Source: an uncultured Treponema sp. | GTDB lineage: Bacteria > Spirochaetota > Spirochaetia > Treponematales > Treponemataceae | Length of the DNA stretch: 34,789 bases | Reading direction: 5' to 3' | NCBI RefSeq assembly: GCF_946187725.1 | Contig: NZ_CAMHSK010000032.1 | Coordinates: 1-34,789 of the forward strand | Shown: one piece after another, positions 1 through 6,584 of the stretch | How the letters are laid out: each line of letters opens with the position of its first letter | How positions within the stretch are numbered: position 1 is the first letter of the stretch | Position numbers and translations under genes: made by a program | Notes under the pieces: generated by a model | The model's database searches: none | What the model was told of the DNA's origin: nothing | Seen by the model: only the letters and a program-made list of their open reading frames with translations

Positions 1-660
1 CATTCGTGCCGTTAGTTCCGTCAGTACCATTTGTTCCGTCCGAACCGTTTGCTCCTGCTTTTGCAAGAAGAGTCCAACCGTCGGTTGTGTAAATGTATGA
101 GCAACCATCCGTTGTGTTGTAGTATGCGTCAAGAACTACAGGCTCCGTGACTTCCGAAGATGAAGCGAACGAGCCTCGCCAAATTATGCCTGCTCCGTCC
201 TTTCCGTTTGTTCCATTCGTGCCGTTAGTTCCGTCAGTACCATTTGTTCCGTCCGAACCGTTTGCTCCCGCTTTTGCAAGAAGAGTCCAACCATTAGTCG
301 TGTAGATGTATGAGCAACCGTCAGTGGTGTTGTAGTATGCGTTAAGAACCACAGGATTTGCAACTTCCGAAGCCGAAGCAAATGAGCCTAGCCAGACGAT
401 GCTTGCTCCGTCCTTTCCGTTTGTGCCGTCCTTGCCATTCGTGCCGTTAGTACCATCAGTACCATCAGTTCCATCCTTGCCATCAGTTCCGTCTTTACCA
501 TCGGCACCATTTGCCCCAGAGCGAGCAAGTAATGTCCATTCACTGCCTGTGTAAATATATGAACATCCGTCTTTCGTATTAAAATATGCATTCAAATATT
601 TTGGATTTTCTATTTCATCAGAAGAATCAAAAGCACCAAGCCAGAGCATGCTGATTCCGT
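1..660 (-). repeat. Tandem coding repeats in the collagen-like lipoprotein
   Basis: The module beginning at 51 recurs at 264 (offset 213 bp, 71 codons) and, more diverged, at 513 (offset 249 bp, 83 codons). Both offsets are multiples of three. Positions 1-50 and 214-263 are identical, so the last two copies are recent. Copy-number change by recombination or slippage would keep the frame. Confidence 0.85.
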
Positions 661-1453
661 CTTTGCCGTCAACGCCGTCCTTGCCGTCTGTACCAGATTC
701 ACCTTTCTCACCTTTAATTCCCTGTTCGCCAGTGTCTCCTTTATCGCCTTTGAGTCCAGCTTCAAGTTCTGTGCTTGAGAAATCATTATCCGCCATTGAC
801 GCAGAGCCATTAGCCATTACAGTGACATTAGAACTCAGATTGTGAATGACTCCATTTTTCATGGCTACAATCTGATAGCCTTTTCCCGCAGGAACTCCTG
901 TGATTTCGTACTTTCCGGTATCATCGGTCATCGCCATAAAACTTGTTCCTGCAACGAAAACCAAGAAGCCTGTATTTCCAGAAGATTTTCCATCTATTGT
1001 AATTGTTCCAGTGATATTTCCTGTTGCGGTAAGTTTTAATGCGTCAACAACGGTTGTTTCGGCAGCGCGTACCACAACATTGGTATACACTGCTTTTTCT
1101 TTGGAATATGAACTTGCGGCATAGACAGTGTATGTTCCGGCTTCAAGATTTGTGAAAGAATACGAGCCATCGGAAGAGGTTATGTAAGATGATACGATTG
1201 TTCGTGCTGAATTTATTAAGGCTCCCCTTGCAATCGACTTTGTTACTGCCGTGGTATTCAAGCCGTCTGTTTTGTCGAGCGTAACCACGATGCCGTCATT
1301 TTGACTTTCAGCGACATTGGAGTATGTTACCACGCCTGAGATTTTCCCGGTAGCCTTCGTCTCTTTGTTATCAGCTCCCGCATTCTCTATATCAGAAGAA
1401 CACGAAGCAAACAGAATTAAAAATGAAGCAAAAAATCCCAAAAATTTATTCAT
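1..1453 (-). CDS. Collagen-like repeat surface lipoprotein (3' end off the left edge)
   Basis: The frame is open from an ATG at 1453 to the left edge, giving 484 visible residues with no stop. Residues 1-18 form a lipoprotein signal ending in a lipobox (LFASC, Cys18). Residues about 33-140 and 142-218 look like two carboxypeptidase-regulatory/CnaB-like beta-sandwich domains (SDGSYSFTNLEAGTYTV; TGKYEITGVPAGKGYQIV). From residue 233 the protein alternates Gly-X-Y collagen-like stretches (GKDG, GTNG, GTDG) with a module of about 45 residues that starts near WLGSFASASEV and ends near NGWTLLAKAGANG. Three modules are visible and more may follow. The likely role is a surface-exposed adhesin or stalk protein. 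Domain names rest on pattern recognition only. The upstream region carries a plausible sigma-70 promoter, and a small XRE gene is divergent. Confidence 0.85.
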   Translation of the reverse strand, partial: MNKFLGFFASFLILFASCSSDIENAGADNKETKATGKISGVVTYSNVAESQNDGIVVTLDKTDGLNTTAVTKSIARGALINSARTIVSSYITSSDGSYSFTNLEAGTYTVYAASSYSKEKAVYTNVVVRAAETTVVDALKLTATGNITGTITIDGKSSGNTGFLVFVAGTSFMAMTDDTGKYEITGVPAGKGYQIVAMKNGVIHNLSSNVTVMANGSASMADNDFSSTELEAGLKGDKGDTGEQGIKGEKGESGTDGKDGVDGKDGISMLWLGAFDSSDEIENPKYLNAYFNTKDGCSYIYTGSEWTLLARSGANGADGKDGTDGKDGTDGTDGTNGTNGKDGTNGKDGASIVWLGSFASASEVANPVVLNAYYNTTDGCSYIYTTNGWTLLAKAGANGSDGTNGTDGTNGTNGTNGKDGAGIIWRGSFASSSEVTEPVVLDAYYNTTDGCSYIYTTDGWTLLAKAGANGSDGTNGTDGTNGTN

Positions 1454-1506
1454 ATCTGACACTCCTTGAATATTTTTGTTGATGTTTAACATCATCTTTA
1501 GCTTAA

Positions 1507-1534
1507 ATTATAGCATCAAATGTTTAATTTTCAA
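1507..1534 (-). promoter_or_regulatory. Sigma-70-type promoter for the collagen-like lipoprotein
   Basis: Read on the minus strand, a TTGAAA -35 (1529-1534) and a perfect TATAAT -10 (1507-1512) are separated by 16 bp. They lie about 55 bp upstream of the ATG at 1453. A perfect dyad, TGATGTT-T-AACATCA (1480-1494), lies in the 5' leader. Confidence 0.6.
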
Positions 1535-1536
1535 TC

Positions 1537-1565
1537 TTGATTTGACTTTTAACCCAAATTATAGT
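1537..1565 (+). promoter_or_regulatory. Candidate promoter of the XRE gene with overlapping dyad
   Basis: A TTGATT -35 (1537-1542) and a TATAGT -10 (1560-1565) have a 17-bp spacer. A 7-bp inverted repeat, TTTTAAC-N10-GTTAAAA, covers the -10 region (about 1547-1570), which is a natural place for autoregulation by the XRE protein. Divergence from the lipoprotein promoter at 1507-1534 means one regulator could control both. Confidence 0.45.
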
Positions 1566-1623
1566 TAAAAACTTGTATTTAATATCATTTTTTATACGCT
1601 TTCCTCTTTGTAGAATTTCCAGC

Positions 1624-1935
1624 ATGAATGTAAAAGCAATTTTTGGCGAAAATCTAAAACATTACAGAAAATTAAATCAAATCACGCAAGAAGAACTTTC
1701 TGAAAAACTTCAAATAACTCCGAGCCACCTCAGCCGAATCGAAAACGGCAAGTCTTTCGTCACCGCCGAGCTTTTGGACGCACTTTGTATCATCTTCAAC
1801 ATTACGCCAGCGACATTCTTTTACACTCCGCACGAATTCTCAGGCGATGACAGCCTTTTCACCAAAATCGACAAAGTTATAGACGAGGAACTTGAAAAAC
1901 TGGGCTTTCACTTGAAGGAGAAGATTAGGAGGTAA
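1624..1935 (+). CDS. Small XRE-family helix-turn-helix regulator
   Basis: A 103-residue protein is encoded from the ATG at 1624. Residues about 6-60 form a Cro/C1-type HTH (ENLKHYRKLNQITQEELSEK, followed by ITPSHLSRIENGKS), and a short acidic/basic tail follows. An in-frame TTG at 1573 would add 17 hydrophobic residues with no family resemblance, so the ATG is preferred, although neither start has a clear Shine-Dalgarno sequence. The gene is divergent from the surface lipoprotein and convergent with the nuclease-like gene at 2019-2507. Its last codons lie in the 55-bp repeat that recurs at 2537. It is probably a local repressor of itself and perhaps of the lipoprotein. A role as antitoxin to the adjacent nuclease is possible but unproven. 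Confidence 0.8.
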   Translation: MNVKAIFGENLKHYRKLNQITQEELSEKLQITPSHLSRIENGKSFVTAELLDALCIIFNITPATFFYTPHEFSGDDSLFTKIDKVIDEELEKLGFHLKEKIRR

Positions 1936-1942
1936 AGGCAGT
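1888..1942. repeat. 55-bp direct repeat, copy 1
   Basis: This copy includes the last codons and stop of the XRE gene. It matches 2537-2591 at 54 of 55 positions (the difference is at 1929/2578), with an offset of 649 bp. The unit between the copies contains only the nuclease-like gene. Confidence 0.95.
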
Positions 1943-2018
1943 TAGGCAGATTGACAAATCGGAACAGTCTGTTATTATATATTTGAAAGAGTTGCCCGTG
2001 ATTGCGCGAGGGGTCTTT

Positions 2019-2507
2019 TTAAGATGATTGGACTGCGCCCTTTCCGGCTCTTTTGGTAATGCCACTGTCGGTTTTTTCCCACAGTGGTGTTTTGTTTTTC
2101 AGATAATCAGGTCTGGAAATAAACGCACTTTCTACAGTCCAATAAATGACCTTATCGTTTTCATTCTGTTTCAGTGCCAAAAATGCAATATTTGAGTTTT
2201 TTCCGATTTTTACAATAACAATATTGTTTCCTTCACCTTGAAAAATGGCATCATAATCTTTGGCGATATATTCAATAAAATCTCGTGCACAATTAAAACC
2301 ATTGTGTTTTAACTGTTTCAACCTGTCGGGCCGCTCAATATGCTTTTCTCCATAACCGCGACCATCTTTTTGAAATCCAATTTCAAGACGAATTTTCCCC
2401 TGCTCTCGATGAATAATTCTTGCAATTTCAGGGGTAATTTCACCGAAATCCTTTTCTCCAGTTGAAGTCAGAACATAATTGTCTTTGTATTGAATGCTCT
2501 CTTCCAT
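2019..2507 (-). CDS. Stand-alone PBECR-like (phage Barnase-EndoU-ColicinE5/RelE-type) nuclease, candidate toxin
   Basis: A 162-residue protein runs from the ATG at 2507. From about residue 34 it follows the pattern I know from phage-associated nuclease domains of the PBECR group: a GKIRLEIGF strand, GYGEKHIE with a conserved His, a helix with NGFNCARDFIEYIAKDY, then alternating strands ending WTVESAF and a terminal LKNKTPLWEK. These domains usually sit at the C-terminus of phage head proteins and are thought to be RNases. Here the domain is alone, with no signal peptide and no secretion partner. No Shine-Dalgarno sequence precedes the ATG. The gene is convergent with the XRE gene and divergent from the module at 2656, and it is bracketed by the 55-bp repeat. 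The family assignment comes from memory of the pattern and is uncertain. Catalytic activity is inferred. Confidence 0.6.
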   Translation of the reverse strand: MEESIQYKDNYVLTSTGEKDFGEITPEIARIIHREQGKIRLEIGFQKDGRGYGEKHIERPDRLKQLKHNGFNCARDFIEYIAKDYDAIFQGEGNNIVIVKIGKNSNIAFLALKQNENDKVIYWTVESAFISRPDYLKNKTPLWEKTDSGITKRAGKGAVQSS

Positions 2508-2536
2508 AAGTATAAAGAACTATATCAGAAAAACCA

Positions 2537-2591
2537 GAACTTGAAAAACTGGGCTTTCACTTGAAGGAGAAGATTAGAAGGTAAAGGCAGT
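2537..2591. repeat. 55-bp direct repeat, copy 2 (duplicated 3' end of the XRE gene)
   Basis: This is a second copy of the XRE gene's last codons, including its stop, but with no HTH coding sequence in front. It therefore looks like the scar of a tandem duplication or insertion. It lies between the start of the nuclease-like gene and the promoter of the module at 2656. Confidence 0.95.
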
Positions 2592-2607
2592 AATGACATT
2601 CCGATTC

Positions 2608-2636
2608 TTGCCCCCGCTATTTTTCTGTGCTATATT
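2608..2636 (+). promoter_or_regulatory. Candidate promoter of the two-gene module at 2656
   Basis: TTGCCC (2608-2613) and TATATT (2631-2636) are 17 bp apart. The expected start of transcription, near 2643, lies at the AGGAGG ribosome binding site at 2643-2648 or just upstream, giving a very short leader. Confidence 0.5.
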
Positions 2637-2655
2637 TAATTTAGGAGGTTTTGCT

Positions 2656-3093
2656 ATGCCATACGAAATGTACAATCAAGTTTCTGCACAAGTTCTTGCT
2701 ATGTCTTATGCACAAAAAATAAATCTCCTTGCCCTAATTGCAAACTCTTTGCGTGAAAGCAAAACATTCGAGCAAAACTCTTCAATTGAAAATAGAATTG
2801 CATTTTTGTCAGAAAACTTAGACGAAGACCAGGATTCTGAATTATTCAGTTTGTCGGTTTCTCTTTTTCATTCTGTTTTTCCAAAATTGGTTACGGAAGA
2901 ATCTCCCCGACTTGGATTAGATGATTCGGGAGTTCTTGTAGCGGAATGGGATAATTATGGTGATTACACAATGGTCACAGTTCGTTTTGGCGGCGAAAAA
3001 CAGATTTCTTTGGTTGCGGTGAAGGACGGCCGTTTGGTAAACAAGTGTGTCGGCATTGCGGACGAGATAATCTCGGTATTCAACAGGTTGTGA
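2656..3093 (+). CDS. Hypothetical protein, first gene of a two-gene module
   Basis: I do not recognise this 145-residue protein as a named family. The ATG at 2656 has a near-ideal AGGAGG seven to eight bases upstream. A longer reading from 2593 adds a hydrophobic stretch but would start inside the promoter, so it is rejected. Residues 1-40 are helical (MSYAQKINLLALIANSLRE) and loosely resemble small antitoxin N-termini. Residues about 95-145 look beta-rich (GVLVAEWDNYGDYTMVTVRF). The stop is followed after one base by the ATG of the next, frameshifted gene, so the two were translationally coupled. The arrangement suggests a mobile accessory or addiction-type pair, but that is inference from size and context only. 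Confidence 0.65.
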   Translation: MPYEMYNQVSAQVLAMSYAQKINLLALIANSLRESKTFEQNSSIENRIAFLSENLDEDQDSELFSLSVSLFHSVFPKLVTEESPRLGLDDSGVLVAEWDNYGDYTMVTVRFGGEKQISLVAVKDGRLVNKCVGIADEIISVFNRL

Positions 3094-3094
3094 C

Positions 3095-3315
3095 ATGTTC
3101 AATAAATCCAATGGAAAAATTGTCAGATATTGTCGACCTACTCAAGTTGATGAAAAAGGTGTCCTTGTTTCTGCGTTCTTTCTTCGCAAATAGATATTAT
3201 TTCTGAAGAGAAATCATCGCACTGTAATATCACCAATTTATTTGGAATCGATGAAAGAGCCGCCGTAGGTTTTGTTCAGAATATTCTGGAAATTAAGCAG
3301 CTTAAAAGCATATAA
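3095..3315 (+). pseudogene. Frameshifted second gene of the two-gene module
   Basis: The ATG at 3095, one base after the stop of the upstream gene, opens 32 codons (ending VLVSAFFLRK) and then hits a TAG at 3191-3193. Shifting frame at about 3185-3190 restores a continuous reading (QIDIISEEKSSHCNITNLFG, then IDERAAVGFVQNILEIKQLK) to a TAA at 3313-3315. The two parts together would give a protein of about 72 residues with a sensible hydrophobic pattern on both sides of the shift. A single-base indel is therefore the simplest explanation. Programmed frameshifting or a sequencing error cannot be excluded. The product family is not recognised. Confidence 0.65.
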
Positions 3316-3357
3316 AAACATCCCCCCTCACACAAAAAAAATCCCCCCACACAACAA

Positions 3358-3386
3358 TTTTACTTTTTTTCTTTTTGCGTTATAAT
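3358..3386 (+). promoter_or_regulatory. Promoter of pth with leaderless geometry
   Basis: A perfect TATAAT (3381-3386) lies 7 bp before the ATG at 3394, with a weak TTTTAC -35 (3358-3363) and a 17-bp spacer. Transcription would begin at or next to the start codon. No ribosome binding site is possible in that interval. Confidence 0.55.
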
Positions 3387-3393
3387 GTTTCCT

Positions 3394-4050
3394 ATGATTA
3401 GACTTGTCGCTTTTTTGGGAAATTATGGCGAAGAGTACAAGAATTCGCGGCACAATGTCGCCTGGCAGTTTGCGGGGCAGCTTCCTTTCTATAGTAAATT
3501 TTATTTTCAGAACAAGTTCAAGGGCGATTATGCCTGTGTTGAGACGCGGACTCTTGCTGAATGGATGGGCGAGACTGGCGTTCTTACTACAAAAGACGGC
3601 GGTACACCTCGCGTTCCGGATGAAGCTCCCGAAAAAATCTACTTTTTAAAGCCTCTTACTTACATGAACTTGAGCGGTGAGTCTATCGGGGAGCTTGCGC
3701 GTTTTTTCAAAATCAATAATGATGAAATTCTTGTCGTGCATGATGAACTGGAGCTTCCTATTGGCACGGTGAGTCTCAAATGGAGTGGCGGATTGGGCGG
3801 TCACAACGGGCTTCGTTCGGCAAAGGCTGTTCTGGGAACGGCGGATTTCTGGCGGCTCAGATTCGGCATTTCAAAACCGGCGAATATTAATATTGCTGAC
3901 TATGTGCTTTCAAATTTCACGGCTGACGAGCGTATCATTCTTTCGCAGGAATTTGTTCCTGTTAACGAAATGTTCTGCAAGCTGCTTCTTTCCACTGACA
4001 CCAACAGAATTTTGCAGGGCTGGAGCAAAAAGAAAATCGTGGAGAAATAA
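3394..4050 (+). CDS. pth: Peptidyl-tRNA hydrolase
   Basis: A 218-residue protein that releases peptides from prematurely dissociated peptidyl-tRNA in the cytoplasm. The family signature is clear: FLGNYGEEYKNSRHNV near the N-terminus with catalytic His20, KPLTYMNLSGESIG, VVHDELELPIG with the conserved Asp, and GGHNGLRS with the conserved Asn. An extra loop of about 15 residues (TGVLTTKDGGTPRVPDEAPE) precedes the KPLTYMN motif. The ATG at 3394 is chosen over the one at 3385 because the latter overlaps the TATAAT -10, and because MIRLVAFLGN is the normal family N-terminus. The stop is two bases before mazG, so the two are probably one operon. Confidence 0.93.
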   Translation: MIRLVAFLGNYGEEYKNSRHNVAWQFAGQLPFYSKFYFQNKFKGDYACVETRTLAEWMGETGVLTTKDGGTPRVPDEAPEKIYFLKPLTYMNLSGESIGELARFFKINNDEILVVHDELELPIGTVSLKWSGGLGGHNGLRSAKAVLGTADFWRLRFGISKPANINIADYVLSNFTADERIILSQEFVPVNEMFCKLLLSTDTNRILQGWSKKKIVEK

Positions 4051-4052
4051 AA

Positions 4053-4934
4053 ATGAGGGAAAAGACCATAAACAACACATTCGATAAATTTTTTGAAGTT
4101 GTAAAAGCTGTGCGGAAGGGGTGTCCCTGGGACCGCGAGCAGACTCCTCTTTCATTGCGTTCTACTTTTTTTGAGGAAACTTGTGAGGCTATCGACGCAC
4201 TTACGCAGGAAGATTCTGAGCATGTAAAGGAAGAACTTGGCGATGTGCTTCTTAATGTCGTGCTGATTGCGTACATGTTTGAAGAAAAAGGTCTGTTCAC
4301 TGTCGATGAAACAATCAATGCGATTTCTGAAAAGCTTGTCCGTCGTCATCCGCATGTTTTTGCTCAGAGCGAAGGGCAGTCTGAAGTTAAAGAAGATGTT
4401 GCCGGCAATCCAGAAAAGGTGTTGAATCAGTGGGAACGAATCAAGGAAAATGTTGAGGGGCGAAAAACTGAATCTCTCCTCGCCTCTATTCCAGAAAATT
4501 TCCCGCCGATTTTAAAGGCTTTCAAGGAGTTTAAGAAGGCGTCAAAAGCTGGTTTCGACTGGAATTCTCTTTCTGAAGTCAAAATGAAGTTCTGTGAGGA
4601 ACTTGCCGAAATGCACGATGCTTTGATTGATGTTGAACTTTTAAATCATTATGATGGTTCAAAGCCTCTCACTGTTACGAATCCGACCGAAGAGCAGAAA
4701 AAGGCCCAGCTCCATCTTGAAGAAGAATACGGCGATGTCCTTCACTGTCTTATAAATTATGGTCGTTGGATTGGAGTTGACCCAAGCATCGCACTTGAAA
4801 AGGCAATGCGAAAATTCGAATTCCGTTTCAGGCGTGTTGAAGATGGTATGAAGGCTAAAAATCTTGAAATGACTCACGAGAATCATCGTGACATGATGGA
4901 CATTTGGAATCGGGCCAAAAACGAAAAACTGTAG
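4053..4934 (+). CDS. mazG: Nucleoside triphosphate pyrophosphohydrolase MazG
   Basis: A 293-residue, two-domain MazG that hydrolyses (d)NTPs to NMP and pyrophosphate and is thought to clean the nucleotide pool. The N-terminal domain shows CPWDREQTPLSL, the metal-binding EETCEAIDAL and EELGDVLLNVVLIAYM, then RRHPHVF. A second, partly degenerate repeat follows (FCEELAEMHDALIDVELLNH; EEEYGDVLHCLINYGRWIG). It is somewhat longer than the usual 260-270 residues because of a linker insertion near residues 200-225. It lies two bases downstream of pth, and no clear Shine-Dalgarno sequence precedes the ATG, which suits translational coupling. It is convergent with znuB. Confidence 0.93.
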   Translation: MREKTINNTFDKFFEVVKAVRKGCPWDREQTPLSLRSTFFEETCEAIDALTQEDSEHVKEELGDVLLNVVLIAYMFEEKGLFTVDETINAISEKLVRRHPHVFAQSEGQSEVKEDVAGNPEKVLNQWERIKENVEGRKTESLLASIPENFPPILKAFKEFKKASKAGFDWNSLSEVKMKFCEELAEMHDALIDVELLNHYDGSKPLTVTNPTEEQKKAQLHLEEEYGDVLHCLINYGRWIGVDPSIALEKAMRKFEFRFRRVEDGMKAKNLEMTHENHRDMMDIWNRAKNEKL

Positions 4935-4956
4935 CCTTTTGAGCCAATTGCTAAAA

Positions 4957-5796
4957 TCAGCTTTTAATCTTTCCTGCAATGTAGAATGCGAAGAAGCAAA
5001 GCAAATCAGCGGCAACAATTGTTGAACCGACTGGAGTGCCGGCCGGAACCGAAATCAATAATCCTGCGAGCGAGCAGGTTACGCTTATGATTACAGAGCA
5101 GATTGTGACTGATTTGAAGCTTTTGAAAACTCGCATTGCCGAAAGTGCCGGGAATATTACGAGTGCGGAAATCAAAAGAGAGCCGACAAGATTCATTGCA
5201 AGCACGATAATCACGGCGATTATGATTGCAATCACGAGATTGTAGACGCTCGCGTGTGTTCCGACTGCCTGTGCAAAAGATTCATCAAAGGTAACGGCAA
5301 AAATCTTATTGTAAAATATGAAAAATGCTGCGATTACGGCGATTGAAAGACCAACGCAGAGCCAGACTTCGCCCGGTGTGAGCGTGAGAATTGAATACGA
5401 GCCGAAAAGCGTTGTGCATACATCACCCGAAAGATTGTTTGATGGCTTAAAGATGTTCATAATCAGATAGCCGAGTGCAAGCGAAGCCACGCTAATCATT
5501 GCGACTGCGGCATCTCCCTGAATCTTTGTATTTTTACCTGTTCTCAAAAGAAGGATTGCGGCAATAACTGTAACCGGAAGAACAAGGTACATATTGTTTG
5601 TAAGATTTAGCACTGCAGCTACGGACATCGCACCAAAAGCGACATGGCTCAGTCCATCACCGATAAAGCTGAATCGTTTAAGGACGAGCGTAACCCCAAG
5701 CAGAGACGAGCAGAGCGCAACCAAAATGCCGACGATAAAAGCCCTCTGCACGAAGGGAAAATTAAGGTGAAATGTGGTGATAATGTCCTCAATCAT
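4957..5796 (-). CDS. znuB: Zinc/manganese ABC transporter permease
   Basis: A 279-residue polytopic membrane protein of the ABC-3 family with about eight hydrophobic segments. Family landmarks include LVLKRFSFIGDGLSHVAFGA near the N-terminus, the LLRTGKNTKIQGDAAVAMI loop, and NLVGSLLISALVIFPALSAM in the C-terminal half. It forms the membrane channel for divalent metal import with the ATPase at 5839 and the binding protein at 6585. The ATG at 5796 is preceded by TTGAGGAG. It is the last gene of the four-gene minus-strand operon. Whether zinc or manganese is carried cannot be read from the permease. The adjacent Fur-type regulator and family habit favour zinc. Confidence 0.9.
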   Translation of the reverse strand: MIEDIITTFHLNFPFVQRAFIVGILVALCSSLLGVTLVLKRFSFIGDGLSHVAFGAMSVAAVLNLTNNMYLVLPVTVIAAILLLRTGKNTKIQGDAAVAMISVASLALGYLIMNIFKPSNNLSGDVCTTLFGSYSILTLTPGEVWLCVGLSIAVIAAFFIFYNKIFAVTFDESFAQAVGTHASVYNLVIAIIIAVIIVLAMNLVGSLLISALVIFPALSAMRVFKSFKSVTICSVIISVTCSLAGLLISVPAGTPVGSTIVAADLLCFFAFYIAGKIKS

Positions 5797-5838
5797 AAAA
5801 AAATCTCCTCAAAAAAATCAACTTTCCGCTTTAATCTT

Positions 5839-6573
5839 TCAGCTTTCAACTTTCCGTTTTCCGTTCCACAGGATTTTTTTTATCTGGCCGTTGCAGTCGG
5901 GGCAGGTGGTTTTGTGAATGAACTCTTCTTTTGTTCCAAAGAAAATGGTTTCGCCTATGTGAAGTACATGCGTCGCGTATTTTAGGGCGGCTTCCACATC
6001 GTGGCTAATCATGATGATTGTAATGCCCTCGTTGTGCAGGCTTTCAATGAGCGAGTACATTTCTTTCTGTGCGGCTGGATCAAGTGCGCTTACTGGCTCG
6101 TCAAGAAAGAGCATTTTCTGTGTGGCGCATAATGCACGCGCAAGAAGAACCCGTTGCTGCTGGCCGCCGGAAAGTTCCCGGTAACATTTTTTTGCAAGGT
6201 CGGAAATTCCCATTTTCGCTATTGCTTTGGCCGCCAGTAATTTTTCTGACTTTATGTAGAAAGGGCGTTTGCCGCATCTTGACTGACAGCCCGAAAGGAC
6301 GATTTCACGCACGCTGGCAGGAAAATCTTTTTGAATCATGGTCTGCTGTGGAAGATAACCGATTTCGTCTGCCAAAAGGCCGTCTCCTGTCGTAATTTTG
6401 CCTTCAATCGGCTTTACGAGATGGAGAATCGTCTTCATGAGCGTTGATTTGCCGCTTCCGTTTTCGCCAAGAATGCACAGGTAATCGCCCGCATTCACGC
6501 TGAAAGAGAGATTTTTGATGATAACCTTTGAGTCGTACCCCAAAGTAAGATTTTCACAAGTCAGTTGTGCCAT
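5839..6573 (-). CDS. znuC: Zinc/manganese ABC transporter ATP-binding protein
   Basis: A 244-residue ABC ATPase. The Walker A is GENGSGKST near residue 36, the Q-loop is LPQQTMIQKDFPASVREIV, the signature is LSGGQQQR, the Walker B is KMLFLDEPVSALD, and the H-loop is MISHD. The C-terminus carries a small Cys/His patch (HKTTCPDCNGQ) that might bind metal, an unproven but suggestive extra. It energises metal uptake at the inner membrane with ZnuB. It lies 11 bp downstream of znuA and 42 bp upstream of znuB, in the same transcript. Confidence 0.92.
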   Translation of the reverse strand: MAQLTCENLTLGYDSKVIIKNLSFSVNAGDYLCILGENGSGKSTLMKTILHLVKPIEGKITTGDGLLADEIGYLPQQTMIQKDFPASVREIVLSGCQSRCGKRPFYIKSEKLLAAKAIAKMGISDLAKKCYRELSGGQQQRVLLARALCATQKMLFLDEPVSALDPAAQKEMYSLIESLHNEGITIIMISHDVEAALKYATHVLHIGETIFFGTKEEFIHKTTCPDCNGQIKKILWNGKRKVES

Positions 6574-6584
6574 AAAATTCCTGT

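Noticed and set aside
184..810. Three minus-strand open frames of 65-67 residues rich in Arg, Thr and Glu
   Set aside because: They are out-of-frame readings of the Gly-X-Y repeats of the collagen-like lipoprotein, whose true frame is open from 1453 to the left edge.
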